A DNA stretch of 64,000 nt from Streptomyces sp. CG4 (GTDB taxonomy: Bacteria; Actinomycetota; Actinomycetes; Streptomycetales; Streptomycetaceae): the NCBI RefSeq assembly GCF_041080655.1, contig NZ_CP163525.1, forward strand, positions 5,704,001-5,768,000. Reading direction: 5' to 3'. Shown one piece after another: positions 17,974-26,945 of the stretch. The position numbers and the translations under genes were made by a program. Position 1 is the first letter of the stretch, and every line of letters begins with the position of its first letter. The notes under the pieces are model-generated. The model had not been told where the DNA came from. It searched no databases and saw only the letters and a list, made by a program, of their open reading frames with translations.

Positions 17974-19785
17974 ATGACCCAGCCGCCCCCTCCGCCGCCG
18001 AACCAGCCCCCGCAGCAGGGAGGTTTCGGCCCCCCGAGCCCGCAGCAGCCGCCTCAGCCGCAGCAGCCCCCGCAGGCCCCTCAGCCGCAGCCCGGCTACG
18101 GCTACCCGCAGCCCGCACCGGCCCCTCAGCCTCCGCAGCCGCAGCAGCCTGCACAGCCCGGCTACGGCTACCCCGGCGGGCAGCCGCCGGCGTACGGCCA
18201 GCAGCCCGCCGCTCCCTACGGCGGCCAGCCGCAGAACCCGTACGGGCAGCCCGCGCAGCCGGGTTACGGCTATCCGGGCCAGCCGCCGACCGTGCCGATG
18301 CACCCGCAGCCGGGGCAGAGCGGCGGCGGGCGGAACAACACCACGCTGCTCGTCGTCGTCGCGGCGGTCGTGGCCATCGCGCTGATCGTGGCCGGAGGCT
18401 TCTGGTACGCCAACTCCTCCGGAGGCGGCGACAAGCAGCACGACACCGCTTCCTCCAGCGGCGGCACCGGTGGCACGGGCGGCAGCGGCGGTAGCGGTGG
18501 GACCGGTGGCACGGGCGGCGGGAAGGAGAAGGTCCCGGCCAACCCCGCGGCCCACGTGCTGTTCCAGGTCCCGCTGCCCACCGCGGACGGCGCGGTCAGC
18601 ACGGCGGGTTCGTGGCTGACGGACAAGGTGTACGCCAAGAGCGGCCTCGCCGAGATCGTCGGCTACGACCCGGCCAAGGGCACCAAGCTGTGGACGATCC
18701 CGCTGCCCGGCCCGGTCTGTGCGGCCAGCCCGCACGCCACGGCCGACGGCAAGACCGCGATCGTCTACCAGCCGAAGTGGAACACGAAGAAGGACATCGC
18801 CGGGTGCACACAGATCGCCGCGATCGATCTCAACGCGGGCAAAAAGCTGTGGACGCAGTCGGTCAAGTCCGGTGATTCTCCCATCAGTTACCAGAATGTG
18901 ACGGTCGCTCAGCGCACCGTCGCGCTCGGCGACAGCAACGGCGGCGCCGCCTTCGACATCGACTCGGACAAGCCGCTGTGGCTGCCGAAGCCGGGCGACA
19001 ACTGCTACGACGCGGGCTACGGCGGTGGCGACAAGCTGGTCGCGGTGCGCAAATGCGGTGACTCCGCCAACGGACAGCTGCTCATCCAGACGCTCGACCC
19101 GAAGACCGGGAAGGTGATCTCCGAGTACAAGATGGACTCGGGCATCCAGTACGCCTCCATCGTCTCCACCGACCCGCTGGTGGTGGCCGCCGACGTGGGC
19201 GAGAGCGCCGGTGACGGCAGTGAGGTCTCGGACTACTTCTCCATCGACAACAAGTCCGGCAAGCTGCTCGCCCACATTTCCGCGCCGGGCAAGACCTACG
19301 GCGGCAAGTGCGACGGCATCTACCGCATCGAGGCCTGCAAGTCGATCGTCGCGGGCAACGGCAAGCTGTACGTGCCGACCGAGGAGCACGACGGCACCAG
19401 CGGCGCGTTGAACAGCACCAACGAGATCGTCTCCTTCGACCTGAACACCGGCAAGCCGACCGGCCAGCGCCTGGAGGCCGGCGACGGCTATCTGCTGAGC
19501 CCGCTGCGCATTGACGGCGGCAACCTGCTCGCGTACAAGAAGCCGCCGTACGACAAGGGCGGGCAGGTCGTCAGCATCGACGGCGGGTCCTTCAAGGCGA
19601 CCAAGCTGCTGGAGAACCCGGCCGTGGACGACTCGAAGAACGCGGAGGCCAACATGCTGCCGGAGGACTCGGAGATCCTCTTCGGCGACGGGCGTCTGTT
19701 CATGTCGCAGATCTACGCCAAGGAGAAGGGCTGGTCGTCGGACGGCAAGGAGGACCTGGCGGTCGCGTACGGCACGAACGGCTGA
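17974..19785 (+). CDS. Membrane-anchored PQQ-like beta-propeller protein, copy 2
   Basis: This 603-residue paralogue of the preceding gene has the same plan. A Pro/Gln-rich cytoplasmic tail with QPGYGYPQPAP-type repeats comes first. One helix follows at about 118-140 (LLVVVAAVVAIALIVAGGFW). A Gly/Ser/Thr linker of GGTGGTGGSGGS type precedes the propeller (AIDLNAGKKLWTQSV, QTLDPKTGKVISEY, SFDLNTGKPTGQRLEAG). ATG 17974 is chosen at the shared MTQPP start. Conserved blocks with copy 1 near the end (PPYDKGGQVVSIDGGSFK against PSYDAGGQVVSIPVTGSS) show recent common origin. It is followed by a strong terminator at 19834. Confidence 0.8.
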   Translation: MTQPPPPPPNQPPQQGGFGPPSPQQPPQPQQPPQAPQPQPGYGYPQPAPAPQPPQPQQPAQPGYGYPGGQPPAYGQQPAAPYGGQPQNPYGQPAQPGYGYPGQPPTVPMHPQPGQSGGGRNNTTLLVVVAAVVAIALIVAGGFWYANSSGGGDKQHDTASSSGGTGGTGGSGGSGGTGGTGGGKEKVPANPAAHVLFQVPLPTADGAVSTAGSWLTDKVYAKSGLAEIVGYDPAKGTKLWTIPLPGPVCAASPHATADGKTAIVYQPKWNTKKDIAGCTQIAAIDLNAGKKLWTQSVKSGDSPISYQNVTVAQRTVALGDSNGGAAFDIDSDKPLWLPKPGDNCYDAGYGGGDKLVAVRKCGDSANGQLLIQTLDPKTGKVISEYKMDSGIQYASIVSTDPLVVAADVGESAGDGSEVSDYFSIDNKSGKLLAHISAPGKTYGGKCDGIYRIEACKSIVAGNGKLYVPTEEHDGTSGALNSTNEIVSFDLNTGKPTGQRLEAGDGYLLSPLRIDGGNLLAYKKPPYDKGGQVVSIDGGSFKATKLLENPAVDDSKNAEANMLPEDSEILFGDGRLFMSQIYAKEKGWSSDGKEDLAVAYGTNG

Positions 19786-19833
19786 CCGCCGGCCGACGCC
19801 GTCGCACCTCTCGCCCGAATGGGTGACTTACCA

Positions 19834-19870
19834 AGAAGTGCCCCGGATTTCATCGATCCGGGGCACTTCT
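19834..19870 (+). terminator. Strong stem-loop terminator after the propeller pair
   Basis: A perfect 15-bp stem (AGAAGTGCCCCGGAT and its complement) with a 7-base loop lies 48 bases after the stop. No T-run follows, as is usual for high-GC actinobacterial terminators. Confidence 0.85.
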
Positions 19871-20011
19871 CATCAAGAGGGGCAGCGATACGTCGAACAA
19901 GCGTGTAGCTTCCGGGGGCATGAAGGACGAGGTGCCGGGGGGCCCTCTGTCCTTGCGGACCGGTGGACGTCCATAGTGGGGCATCCATGGGGGGGACTGG
20001 GGGGTTGCTCT

Positions 20012-20695
20012 ATGGGAGTACGGCTCATGGTCGTCGACGACCATCGCCTGCTCGCGGAGGCGTTGGCATCGGCGCTCAAGCTGCGCGGACACCGGGTGCT
20101 CGCCGCGGCGGCGCCGGCCGCGGGCGCGGCGGACCTGGTGATCGCGCGGGCGCCGGAGGTGTGTCTGCTGGGTACGGCGGCGCCGGCCGAACCGGGGGTC
20201 TTCGATCCGGTGGCGAAGATCAAGCGGGAGCGGCCGCAGGTGGCGGTGGTGGTGCTCGGCCCCGTGCCGTCGCCGCGGGGGATCGCGGCGGCGTTCGCCG
20301 CGGGGGCCTCGGGCTACGTGCGGCACGACGAGCGTATAGAGGGTGTCGAGCGGGCGATCATGAAGGCGCGGGCCGGGGAGGCCGCGGTGGCGCCGCAGTT
20401 GTTGCAGGGGGCGTTCGGGGAGCTGCTCAATCCGTCGGCGCAGCCGGATGACGAGGCTCAGCGGTTGCTGCGGATGCTGACGCCTCGGGAGGTGGAGGTG
20501 CTGGTGCGGGTGGCCGACGGGGAGGACACGCGGCTGATCGCGGCCGGGATGGGCATCGCACCGAGCACCGCACGGACGCATGTGCAGCGGGTGCTGATGA
20601 AACTGGGCGTGGGGTCGCGGCTGGAGGCGGCGGCGCTGGCCGCGAGGACGGGACTCCTGGACCGAGCGGGTCCCTTGGGTTCCGGGCCCGAGTAG
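20012..20695 (+). CDS. LuxR/NarL-type regulator with degenerate receiver domain
   Basis: The 227-residue product starts like a response regulator (GVRLMVVDDHRLLAEALASA) and ends with a LuxR helix-turn-helix (LTPREVEVLVRVADGEDTRL, then APSTARTHVQRVLMKLGVGS). The receiver lacks its key residues. The position of the phospho-accepting Asp is Gly in VCLLGTAAP, the switch Ser/Thr is Gly in VVVLGPVPS, and the conserved Lys is replaced in GYVRHDE. It therefore cannot work by ordinary Asp phosphorylation. No kinase gene is adjacent. ATG 20012 is used; the upstream GGGGGACTGGGGGG stretch gives a weak ribosome site. Members like this can be controlled by ligand binding or by constitutive dimerisation. 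Confidence 0.85.
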   Translation: MGVRLMVVDDHRLLAEALASALKLRGHRVLAAAAPAAGAADLVIARAPEVCLLGTAAPAEPGVFDPVAKIKRERPQVAVVVLGPVPSPRGIAAAFAAGASGYVRHDERIEGVERAIMKARAGEAAVAPQLLQGAFGELLNPSAQPDDEAQRLLRMLTPREVEVLVRVADGEDTRLIAAGMGIAPSTARTHVQRVLMKLGVGSRLEAAALAARTGLLDRAGPLGSGPE

Positions 20696-20770
20696 GCGCA
20701 CTGTGCTGCGGCTGGTCACGTTTGGGCGCATCCGCGGCGGCGCGGATGCGGGTGCGGCGGCTGCAACTCC

Positions 20771-20824
20771 CTTGGGGGCGCGGGGAACTGCGCGATCAGC
20801 CCCCACCTACCCGCAGCCGGGGGA
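20771..20824 (+). repeat. Copy of a dispersed GC-rich Streptomyces intergenic element
   Basis: The run CTTGGGGGCGCGGGGAACTG, followed by CGCGATCAGCCCCCAC and ACCCGCAGCC, is a pattern I recognise from numerous Streptomyces intergenic regions. It sits between the convergent LuxR gene and the small membrane protein gene, and may also act as a transcription stop. Confidence 0.55.
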
Positions 20825-20865
20825 CGGCCCGCACCTCTACGGCGACACCGGCCCCCGGCCGACGG

Positions 20866-21204
20866 TCACTTCTCCGGCGAACCCTCCGGAGGAAGCGGCT
20901 GAGGCGCCGCAGGCCGGAGCTTGAGCCAGGCCAGGAAGAAGACACCCAGCAGCAGCATGCCGATGCCGGTCCACAGGTTGATGTTGACGCCCTGGGCCTT
21001 GTCGATGGCGGACTGGGAGTCGGTGATGCCGGTGATCGTGACGATGACGCCGTACACCAGGAACAGGCCGCCGATGATGCGGCGCAGGTCGAAGATGCGG
21101 GCCGCGGTCGCGGACTTGGTCTCCAGCTCGGTGACCTCGCGCGCGACCTCCTCCTCGGTCCAGTGCTCGTGACGGTCGGGGTGGTGCTCGGAGTGGTCGC
21201 TCAT
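20866..21204 (-). CDS. Small two-helix membrane protein linked to the symporter
   Basis: The 112-residue protein has a His/Glu-rich cytosolic front (SDHSEHHPDRHEHWTEEEV) and two membrane helices: about residues 43-63 (IIGGLFLVYGVIVTITGI) and 76-96 (LWTGIGMLLLGVFFLAWL). It lies 20 bases downstream of the sodium:solute symporter on the same strand, so it is very likely in the same transcript. It may be an accessory subunit, as DUF485 proteins are for ActP transporters. The His-rich front could bind metal. No named family is certain. Confidence 0.7.
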   Translation of the reverse strand: MSDHSEHHPDRHEHWTEEEVAREVTELETKSATAARIFDLRRIIGGLFLVYGVIVTITGITDSQSAIDKAQGVNINLWTGIGMLLLGVFFLAWLKLRPAAPQPLPPEGSPEK

Positions 21205-21224
21205 GGTTCCTCGGTCCTTCCGCG

Positions 21225-22916
21225 TCAGAACGAGAACGGGATGTAGCAGGCGGCGGCCAGCACGACCGCGCCCCAGCCCAGCAGGGCCGGCTTGCGGTAC
21301 CAGGCCTCGTCACCGGGCGCGGGCGGCTCGGCCATGCCGGGGGAGCGGGTGCCGTAGACGAGCCCCTGGAGTTCCTCGGCCGGCTTGGGCTTCGTGAAGA
21401 GGGACACCGCGACCATCACGACCGCGCCGGCGACGAAGCCCGCGATCGCGGAGACGAAGTTGGCGCCCTGGTCGGAGGGGATCGAGATGATGCCCTTCTT
21501 GTAGAGCACGAAGTAGTTGACCATCGCGGTGACGGTGCCGGCGAGCAGGCCCCAGAAGCCGGACTTGGCGGACGCGCGCTTCCAGAACATGCCGACGATG
21601 AAGACGACGAACATCGGCACGTTGAAGAAGGAGAACAGCGTCTGCAGGTAGCTCATGATGTTCGAGAACGAGGACGCCAGGAACGCCGTGCCGACCGAGG
21701 CGGCCACGCCGATCGCGGTGATCAGGCGGCCGAAGCGGACGTAGTACGCGTCCTCGCGGCCCGGCACCACGTACTTGGCCCAGATGTCGTTCGTGAACAC
21801 GGTGTTGAAGGACGACACGTTCGCCGCCATGCCCGCCATGAAGGCCGCCAGCAGACCGGTGACCGCGATGCCGAGCACGCCGTTGGGGAGCAGCTCCTGC
21901 ATCAGGTACGGGATGGCGTCGTTGTACTGCAGGCCGGAGCCGGAGGAGCCGATCTTCGGCACGAGCGCGGCGGCGACCAGGCCCGGGATCATCACCAGGA
22001 AGACGATGAAGATCTTCGGGTAGGCGGCGATCAGCGGGGTGCGCTGCCCGGCGGAGAGGTTCTTCGCGGACAGGGCGCGCTGCACCTCGGCGAAGTTCGT
22101 GGTCCAGTAGCCGAAGGAGAGCACGAAGCCGAGGCCGAGGACGATGGTCAGCCAGTTGGCGCCGAGCGGGTTGACGCTGCCGATGCCGGTCCCGCCCCAG
22201 GCGGTCGTGAAGTTGTGGCCGTGGGTCGCGGTGAGCTTGTGGGTCAGCCCGCCCCAGCCGCCGACCTTCTTCAGGCCGAGGACGGTGATCGGGATGAGGG
22301 CGGCCAGGATCACGAAGAACTGCAGGACCTCGTTGTAGATCGCCGAGGACAGGCCGCCGAGGGTGATGTACGCCAGCACGAACGCGCCGGCGACCACGAT
22401 CGCGACCCACTGCGGCCAGCCCAGCAGCGCCTCGACGACGATCGCGAGGGCGTAGAGGTTGACGCCCGCGATCAGGATGGCGGCGAACGCGAACAGGATC
22501 GAACTGAGCAGGTGAGCGGCCCGGTCGAAGCGCAGCAGCAGGAACTCGGGGACCGAGCGGACCTTGCTGCCGTAGTAGAAGGGCATCATCACGAGGCCCA
22601 GGAAGACCATGGCCGGGATGGCGCCGATCCAGTACCAGTGCACGGTGTAGGCGCCGTACTGGGCGCTGTTCGCGGCCATGCCCAGGATCTCGGTGGCCGC
22701 CAGGTTCGCCGAGATGAAGGCGAGGCCGGTGATCCAGGCGGGCAGCGAGCGTCCGGAGAGGAAGAAGTCGAGGCTGGTCTTCACCGAGCGGCGGGCCGCG
22801 AAGCCGATGCCGAGGACGACGACGAAGTAGATCGCCAGGATCGTGTAGTCCAGCCAGTTGGTGGGGAGCCGTAGCTCCGCCGCCAGTTGGAGCGGGGTGT
22901 CTGTGGGGGTTTGCAT
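21225..22916 (-). CDS. Sodium:solute symporter (SGLT-like), probable galactose/sugar uptake
   Basis: The 563-residue integral membrane transporter of the SSS family has about 14 helices. Recognisable segments are LDFFLSGRSLPAWITGLAFI near residue 50, the ISANLAATEILGMAANSAQY sodium-site region in helix 2, and GMAANVSSFNTVFTNDIWAK. These resemble the vSGLT/SglT branch that moves sugars with sodium rather than the acetate or proline branches. It is divergent from galTEK across a shared 180-base region with repeat operators. This strongly suggests that it brings in galactose for the gal enzymes. The ATG at 22916 starts the conserved N-terminus. Confidence 0.88.
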   Translation of the reverse strand: MQTPTDTPLQLAAELRLPTNWLDYTILAIYFVVVLGIGFAARRSVKTSLDFFLSGRSLPAWITGLAFISANLAATEILGMAANSAQYGAYTVHWYWIGAIPAMVFLGLVMMPFYYGSKVRSVPEFLLLRFDRAAHLLSSILFAFAAILIAGVNLYALAIVVEALLGWPQWVAIVVAGAFVLAYITLGGLSSAIYNEVLQFFVILAALIPITVLGLKKVGGWGGLTHKLTATHGHNFTTAWGGTGIGSVNPLGANWLTIVLGLGFVLSFGYWTTNFAEVQRALSAKNLSAGQRTPLIAAYPKIFIVFLVMIPGLVAAALVPKIGSSGSGLQYNDAIPYLMQELLPNGVLGIAVTGLLAAFMAGMAANVSSFNTVFTNDIWAKYVVPGREDAYYVRFGRLITAIGVAASVGTAFLASSFSNIMSYLQTLFSFFNVPMFVVFIVGMFWKRASAKSGFWGLLAGTVTAMVNYFVLYKKGIISIPSDQGANFVSAIAGFVAGAVVMVAVSLFTKPKPAEELQGLVYGTRSPGMAEPPAPGDEAWYRKPALLGWGAVVLAAACYIPFSF

Positions 22917-22979
22917 GAGAACTCGCTTCGTTGCGCGAACTGATCCTGAGCGGAACCTACGTCTCCGCGTTCAGTAATT

Positions 22980-23059
22980 GAACACTTCTGTTGGTGTTCT
23001 TTGTTTGATTGTGATGATCCGAAGTGTTGTCGAGTTGTGGTCTGTTATGTTTGATTGTG
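22980..23059. promoter_or_regulatory. Shared operator/promoter region between symporter and galTEK
   Basis: This AT-rich stretch stands out from its surroundings. TGTTTGATTGTG occurs twice in the same orientation, at 23002-23013 and 23048-23059, 46 bases apart; allowing one mismatch the match is 16 bases. A separate dyad GAACAC-N8-GTGTTC lies at 22980-22999, nearer the symporter. The repeats are of the kind bound by DeoR- or LacI-type sugar regulators. None is encoded next to it in the window. Confidence 0.65.
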
Positions 23060-23096
23060 TTGAGTGATTGGGTTGCGGGACGTAGAGGAGTCCGGC

Positions 23097-24158
23097 GTGA
23101 AGAAGACCTCGAACCGGCTGGCCGACGGTCGTGAGCTGATCTACTACGACCTTCGGGACGACACCGTCCGGGACGCGGTCGACCGGCGGCCCCTGGACCG
23201 CACGGTCACCACCTCCGCGATCCGCCAGGACGTGCTGCTCGGCGACTCGATCGCGATCGCCTCGCACCGGCAGGGCCGCACGTACCATCCGCCGGCCGAC
23301 GAGTGCCCGCTGTGCCCGACACACGGCGACCGGCTCAGCGAGATCCCGGACTCGTCGTACGACGTCGCCGTCTTCGAGAACCGGTTCCCCTCGCTCGCCG
23401 GCGACTCCGGGCGCTGCGAGGTCGTCTGCTTCACCTCCGACCACGACGCGTCCTTCGCGGACCTGAGCGCCGAGCAGGCGCGCCTCGTGCTGGACGCCTG
23501 GACTGACCGTACGTCGGAGCTGTCGCATCTGCCCTCCGTCGAGCAGGTCTTCTGCTTCGAGAACCGGGGCGAGGAGATCGGCGTGACCCTCGGCCACCCG
23601 CATGGACAGATCTACGCCTACCCTTTCACCACCCCGCGCACCGCGCTGATGCTCCGCTCGCTCGCCGCGCACAAGGAGGCGACCGGCGGGGAGAACCTGT
23701 TCGACGCCGTTCTGGAGCGGGAGCTGGCCGACGAGCGGGTCGTCCTTGAGGGTGAACACTGGGTCGCGTTCGTGCCGTACGCGGCGCACTGGCCGTACGA
23801 GGTCCATCTGTACCCGAAGCGCCGGGTCCCCGACCTGCTCGCCCTCGACGAGGCGGCACGCACAGAATTCCCCCAGGTCTATCTGGAACTCTTGAGGCGC
23901 TTCGACCGGATCTTCGGCACCGGTGAGCCTCCGACGCCGTACATCGCGGCCTGGCACCAGGCCCCGTTCGGCGCGCTGGCGGAGTTCGACGGAGTGACGA
24001 GGGACGACGTCGCGCTCCACCTAGAGCTTTTCACCATCCGCCGCACTTCCGGCAAGCTGAAGTTTCTCGCGGGTTCCGAGTCCGGCATGAGTGTGTTCAT
24101 CAACGACGTGCCGCCGGAGCGCGCGGCCGAGCGACTGCGAGAGGTAGCGAGTTCATGA
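23097..24158 (+). CDS. galT: Galactose-1-phosphate uridylyltransferase
   Basis: The 353-residue cytosolic Leloir-pathway enzyme swaps UMP between UDP-glucose and galactose-1-phosphate. The active-site HPH is in LGHPHGQIYAYPF. The zinc-type cysteines are in ECPLCPTHGD and a FENRFPSLAGD segment is typical. GTG 23097 is used because GGAG lies 6 bases upstream; an earlier in-frame GTG at 23064 has no ribosome site. The stop overlaps galE by 4 bases. Induction by galactose is expected through the repeats just upstream. Confidence 0.95.
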   Translation: MKKTSNRLADGRELIYYDLRDDTVRDAVDRRPLDRTVTTSAIRQDVLLGDSIAIASHRQGRTYHPPADECPLCPTHGDRLSEIPDSSYDVAVFENRFPSLAGDSGRCEVVCFTSDHDASFADLSAEQARLVLDAWTDRTSELSHLPSVEQVFCFENRGEEIGVTLGHPHGQIYAYPFTTPRTALMLRSLAAHKEATGGENLFDAVLERELADERVVLEGEHWVAFVPYAAHWPYEVHLYPKRRVPDLLALDEAARTEFPQVYLELLRRFDRIFGTGEPPTPYIAAWHQAPFGALAEFDGVTRDDVALHLELFTIRRTSGKLKFLAGSESGMSVFINDVPPERAAERLREVASS

Positions 24159-25117
24159 AGTACCTGGTGACGGGCGGCGCGGGTTACGTCGGCAGTGTCG
24201 TGGCCCAGCATCTGCTGGAGGCCGGCCACGAGGTCACCGTCCTCGACAACCTCTCCACCGGCTTCCGCGAGGGCGTCCCGGCCGGCGCCGCGTTCGTCGA
24301 GGGCGACATCCGCGACGCCGCCAAGTGGCTCGACGCCTCCTACGACGGTGTGCTGCACTTCGCCGCGTCCTCGCAGGTCGGCGAGTCCGTGGTGAAGCCG
24401 GAGAAGTACTGGGACAACAACGTCGCCGGCTCCCTCGCCCTGCTCGGCGCGATGCGCGACGCGGGCGTCCGCACGCTCGTCTTCTCCTCCACGGCGGCGA
24501 CGTACGGCGAGCCGGAGCAGGTCCCGATCCCGGAGACCGCCCCGGCCCGGCCGACCAACCCCTACGGCGCCTCCAAGCTGGCCGTCGACCACATGATCAC
24601 CAGCGAGGCCGCCGCCCACGGCCTCGCGGCGGTCTCGCTGCGCTACTTCAACGTGGCGGGCGCGTACGGCGCCTACGGCGAGCGCCACGACCCCGAGTCG
24701 CACCTGATCCCCCTGGTCCTCCAGGTCGCCCAGGGCCGCCGCGAGGCGATCTCGGTCTTCGGCGACGACTACGCCACCCCCGACGGCACCTGCATCCGCG
24801 ACTACATCCACGTCGCGGACCTGGCCGAGGCCCATCTGCTGGCCCTGACGGCCGCGCTCCCGGGCCAGCACCTGATCTGCAACCTCGGCAACGGCGAGGG
24901 CTTCTCCGTCCGCGAGGTCATCGAGACGGTCCGCCGGGTCACCGGTCACCCGATCCCGGAGATCGTGGCCCCGCGCCGCGGCGGCGACCCGGCCGTCCTG
25001 GTCGCCTCGGCGGACACCGCCCGCGAGAAACTGGGCTGGAACCCGACCCGCGCGGATCTCGCGGGCATCGTCGCGGACGCCTGGGAGTTCGCGCAGCACA
25101 TCACAAGGGAGCGGTAG
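24155..25117 (+). CDS. galE: UDP-glucose 4-epimerase
   Basis: The 320-residue extended short-chain dehydrogenase interconverts UDP-galactose and UDP-glucose. The NAD loop is TGGAGYVGSVVAQHLLEAGH, the catalytic Ser/Thr is in VFSSTAATYGEPEQ and the Tyr-Lys pair in NPYGASKLAVDHM. The YGERHDPESHLIPL segment is the substrate-binding signature. It is the middle gene of galTEK with overlaps at both ends. Confidence 0.96.
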   Translation: MKYLVTGGAGYVGSVVAQHLLEAGHEVTVLDNLSTGFREGVPAGAAFVEGDIRDAAKWLDASYDGVLHFAASSQVGESVVKPEKYWDNNVAGSLALLGAMRDAGVRTLVFSSTAATYGEPEQVPIPETAPARPTNPYGASKLAVDHMITSEAAAHGLAAVSLRYFNVAGAYGAYGERHDPESHLIPLVLQVAQGRREAISVFGDDYATPDGTCIRDYIHVADLAEAHLLALTAALPGQHLICNLGNGEGFSVREVIETVRRVTGHPIPEIVAPRRGGDPAVLVASADTAREKLGWNPTRADLAGIVADAWEFAQHITRER

Positions 25118-26292
25118 TGGGGGCACAGCAGGTCGCGGAGCGCTTCGCCGAGCTGTACGGCGCCGAGCCGGAGGGGGTGTGGGCGGCGCCCGGCCGGGTC
25201 AACCTGATCGGCGAGCACACCGACTACAACGACGGCTTCGTGATGCCGTTCGCGCTGCCGCACGAGACGGTCGCGGCGGTCTCGCGCCGGGACGACGGCA
25301 TCCTGCGCCTGCACTCGGCGGACGTCGAGGGCGGCGTGGTGGAGCTGCGCCTGGACGCCCTGGCCCCGCAGAGCGACGACGCCTGGACCGCGTACCCGGC
25401 GGGCGTGGTCTGGGCCCTGCGCGAGGCGGGCCACGAGGTCACCGGCGCAGACGTCCACCTGTCCTCCACGGTCCCGACCGGCGCCGGCCTGTCGTCGTCC
25501 GCGGCCCTGGAGGTCGTGATCGCCCTCGCCCTGAACGACCTGTACGACCTCGGCCTGCGGCGCTGGAAGCTGGCCCGGCTGTGCCAGCGCGCCGAGAACG
25601 TCTACGTCGGCGCGCCGACCGGGATCATGGACCAGACGGCGTCGGCCTGCTGCGAGCAGGGCCACGCCCTCTTCCTGGACACCCGCGACCTGTCCCAGCG
25701 GCAGATCCCCTTCGACCTCGCGGCCGAAGGCCTGCGCCTGCTGGTGGTCGACACCCAGGTCAAGCACGCGCACAGCGGCGGTGAGTACGGCAAGCGCCGG
25801 GCCGGCTGCGAGAAGGGCGCCGCCCTGCTCGGCGTCGACGCCCTGCGGGACATCCCGTACGCGGACCTGGACGCGGCGCTGGCCCGGCTCGGCGACGAGG
25901 ACGACGAGGAGGAGGAGACCGTCCGTCTGGTCCGCCACATCGTGACGGAGAACCACCGGGTGGAGCGGGTGGTGGAACTCCTCACGGCCGGCGACACCCG
26001 CGCCATCGGCCCGGTCCTCACCGAGGGCCACGCCTCCCTGCGCGACGACTTCCGCATCTCCTGCCCGGAGCTGGACCTGGTCGTCGACACGGCGTTGGGG
26101 GCGGGGGCACTGGGCGCCCGCATGACCGGCGGCGGCTTCGGCGGCTCGGCGATCGTCCTGACGGAGGCCACCGAGGTGGACACCCTGACGAAGGCCATCG
26201 AAGAGGCCTTCCTCAAGGCCGACTTCACGACTCCGCGCATCTTCGAGGCGGTGCCTTCGGCGGGGGCGCGGCGGCTCGACACCACCTCCTAG
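25117..26292 (+). CDS. galK: Galactokinase
   Basis: The 391-residue GHMP kinase makes galactose-1-phosphate. The galactokinase signature GRVNLIGEHTDYNDGFVMP is near residue 27, ATP loop PTGAGLSSSAALEV near 122, the GIMDQTASACCEQGHALFLD segment near 170 and motif 3 MTGGGFGGSAIVL near the end. GTG 25117 shares its first base with the galE stop. The gene ends convergently with the GNAT, overlapping its stop by 4 bases. Confidence 0.96.
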   Translation: MGAQQVAERFAELYGAEPEGVWAAPGRVNLIGEHTDYNDGFVMPFALPHETVAAVSRRDDGILRLHSADVEGGVVELRLDALAPQSDDAWTAYPAGVVWALREAGHEVTGADVHLSSTVPTGAGLSSSAALEVVIALALNDLYDLGLRRWKLARLCQRAENVYVGAPTGIMDQTASACCEQGHALFLDTRDLSQRQIPFDLAAEGLRLLVVDTQVKHAHSGGEYGKRRAGCEKGAALLGVDALRDIPYADLDAALARLGDEDDEEEETVRLVRHIVTENHRVERVVELLTAGDTRAIGPVLTEGHASLRDDFRISCPELDLVVDTALGAGALGARMTGGGFGGSAIVLTEATEVDTLTKAIEEAFLKADFTTPRIFEAVPSAGARRLDTTS

Positions 26293-26756
26293 GGAGTCGA
26301 CACGACCCCCTGGGGGACGAGGCGCTTCGTCAGGGTGTACTCCGTGATCCCCGGCGGATAGTCGGGGATCACGCACACCACGTCGTAGCCCTGTTTCTCG
26401 TAGAAGCGCGGGGCCTGGAAGTCCCAGGTCTCCAGGCGGGCGGCGGTGCAGGCGCGGGCGGTGGTGGCGAGGTGTTCCGCCTCGGCCAGCAGCCGGGAGC
26501 CCAGGCCCGTGCCGCGGTGGGGGGTGTCGACCCACAGGTAGGTGACGTGCAGCCAGGTCGTCCAGGTGTGGCCGACCAGGCCGCCCGCCAGGTCTCCTGA
26601 GGAGTCCAGGGCCCAGACGTGCAGGGGGACTTCGCGTTCGCCGGGCGTGCCGCGCAGGGCCGCCAGGACCGGGGACGCCGCCGTGTTCGTGTCACGGAGA
26701 CGCGCGCGGAGCAGATCACGTCGGCCTTTGTCGACTTCCGCCTCAATACGAAACAT
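26289..26756 (-). CDS. GNAT-family N-acetyltransferase
   Basis: The 155-residue product fits a GCN5-related acetyltransferase. HVTYLWVDTPHRGTGLGSRL contains the acetyl-CoA pyrophosphate loop (R-G-T-G-L-G), followed by ARLETWDFQAPRFYEKQGY, the usual C-terminal half. ATG 26756 is preferred; GTG 26765 is possible and neither has a good ribosome site, so the message may be leaderless. It converges on galK and is divergent from the LuxR gene at 27039. The substrate is unknown. Confidence 0.85.
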   Translation of the reverse strand: MFRIEAEVDKGRRDLLRARLRDTNTAASPVLAALRGTPGEREVPLHVWALDSSGDLAGGLVGHTWTTWLHVTYLWVDTPHRGTGLGSRLLAEAEHLATTARACTAARLETWDFQAPRFYEKQGYDVVCVIPDYPPGITEYTLTKRLVPQGVVSTP

Positions 26757-26945
26757 GCGGCACACGATAAACGCGCCGGACGGCCAGTTCTGTAAATCCG
26801 CTTCCGCTGCGTGCTCTCATCCGTACTCTGTGGAACAGCACCGGTGGGGGCCGGTGCCGATCAGGGGGCGAGACAGGCGGGTACGTCGCCCGCGGTGGGG
26901 GTAGCAGTTTCCGCGACGGCGGCGGCCGTGCGGCGCGCTTCCTCG

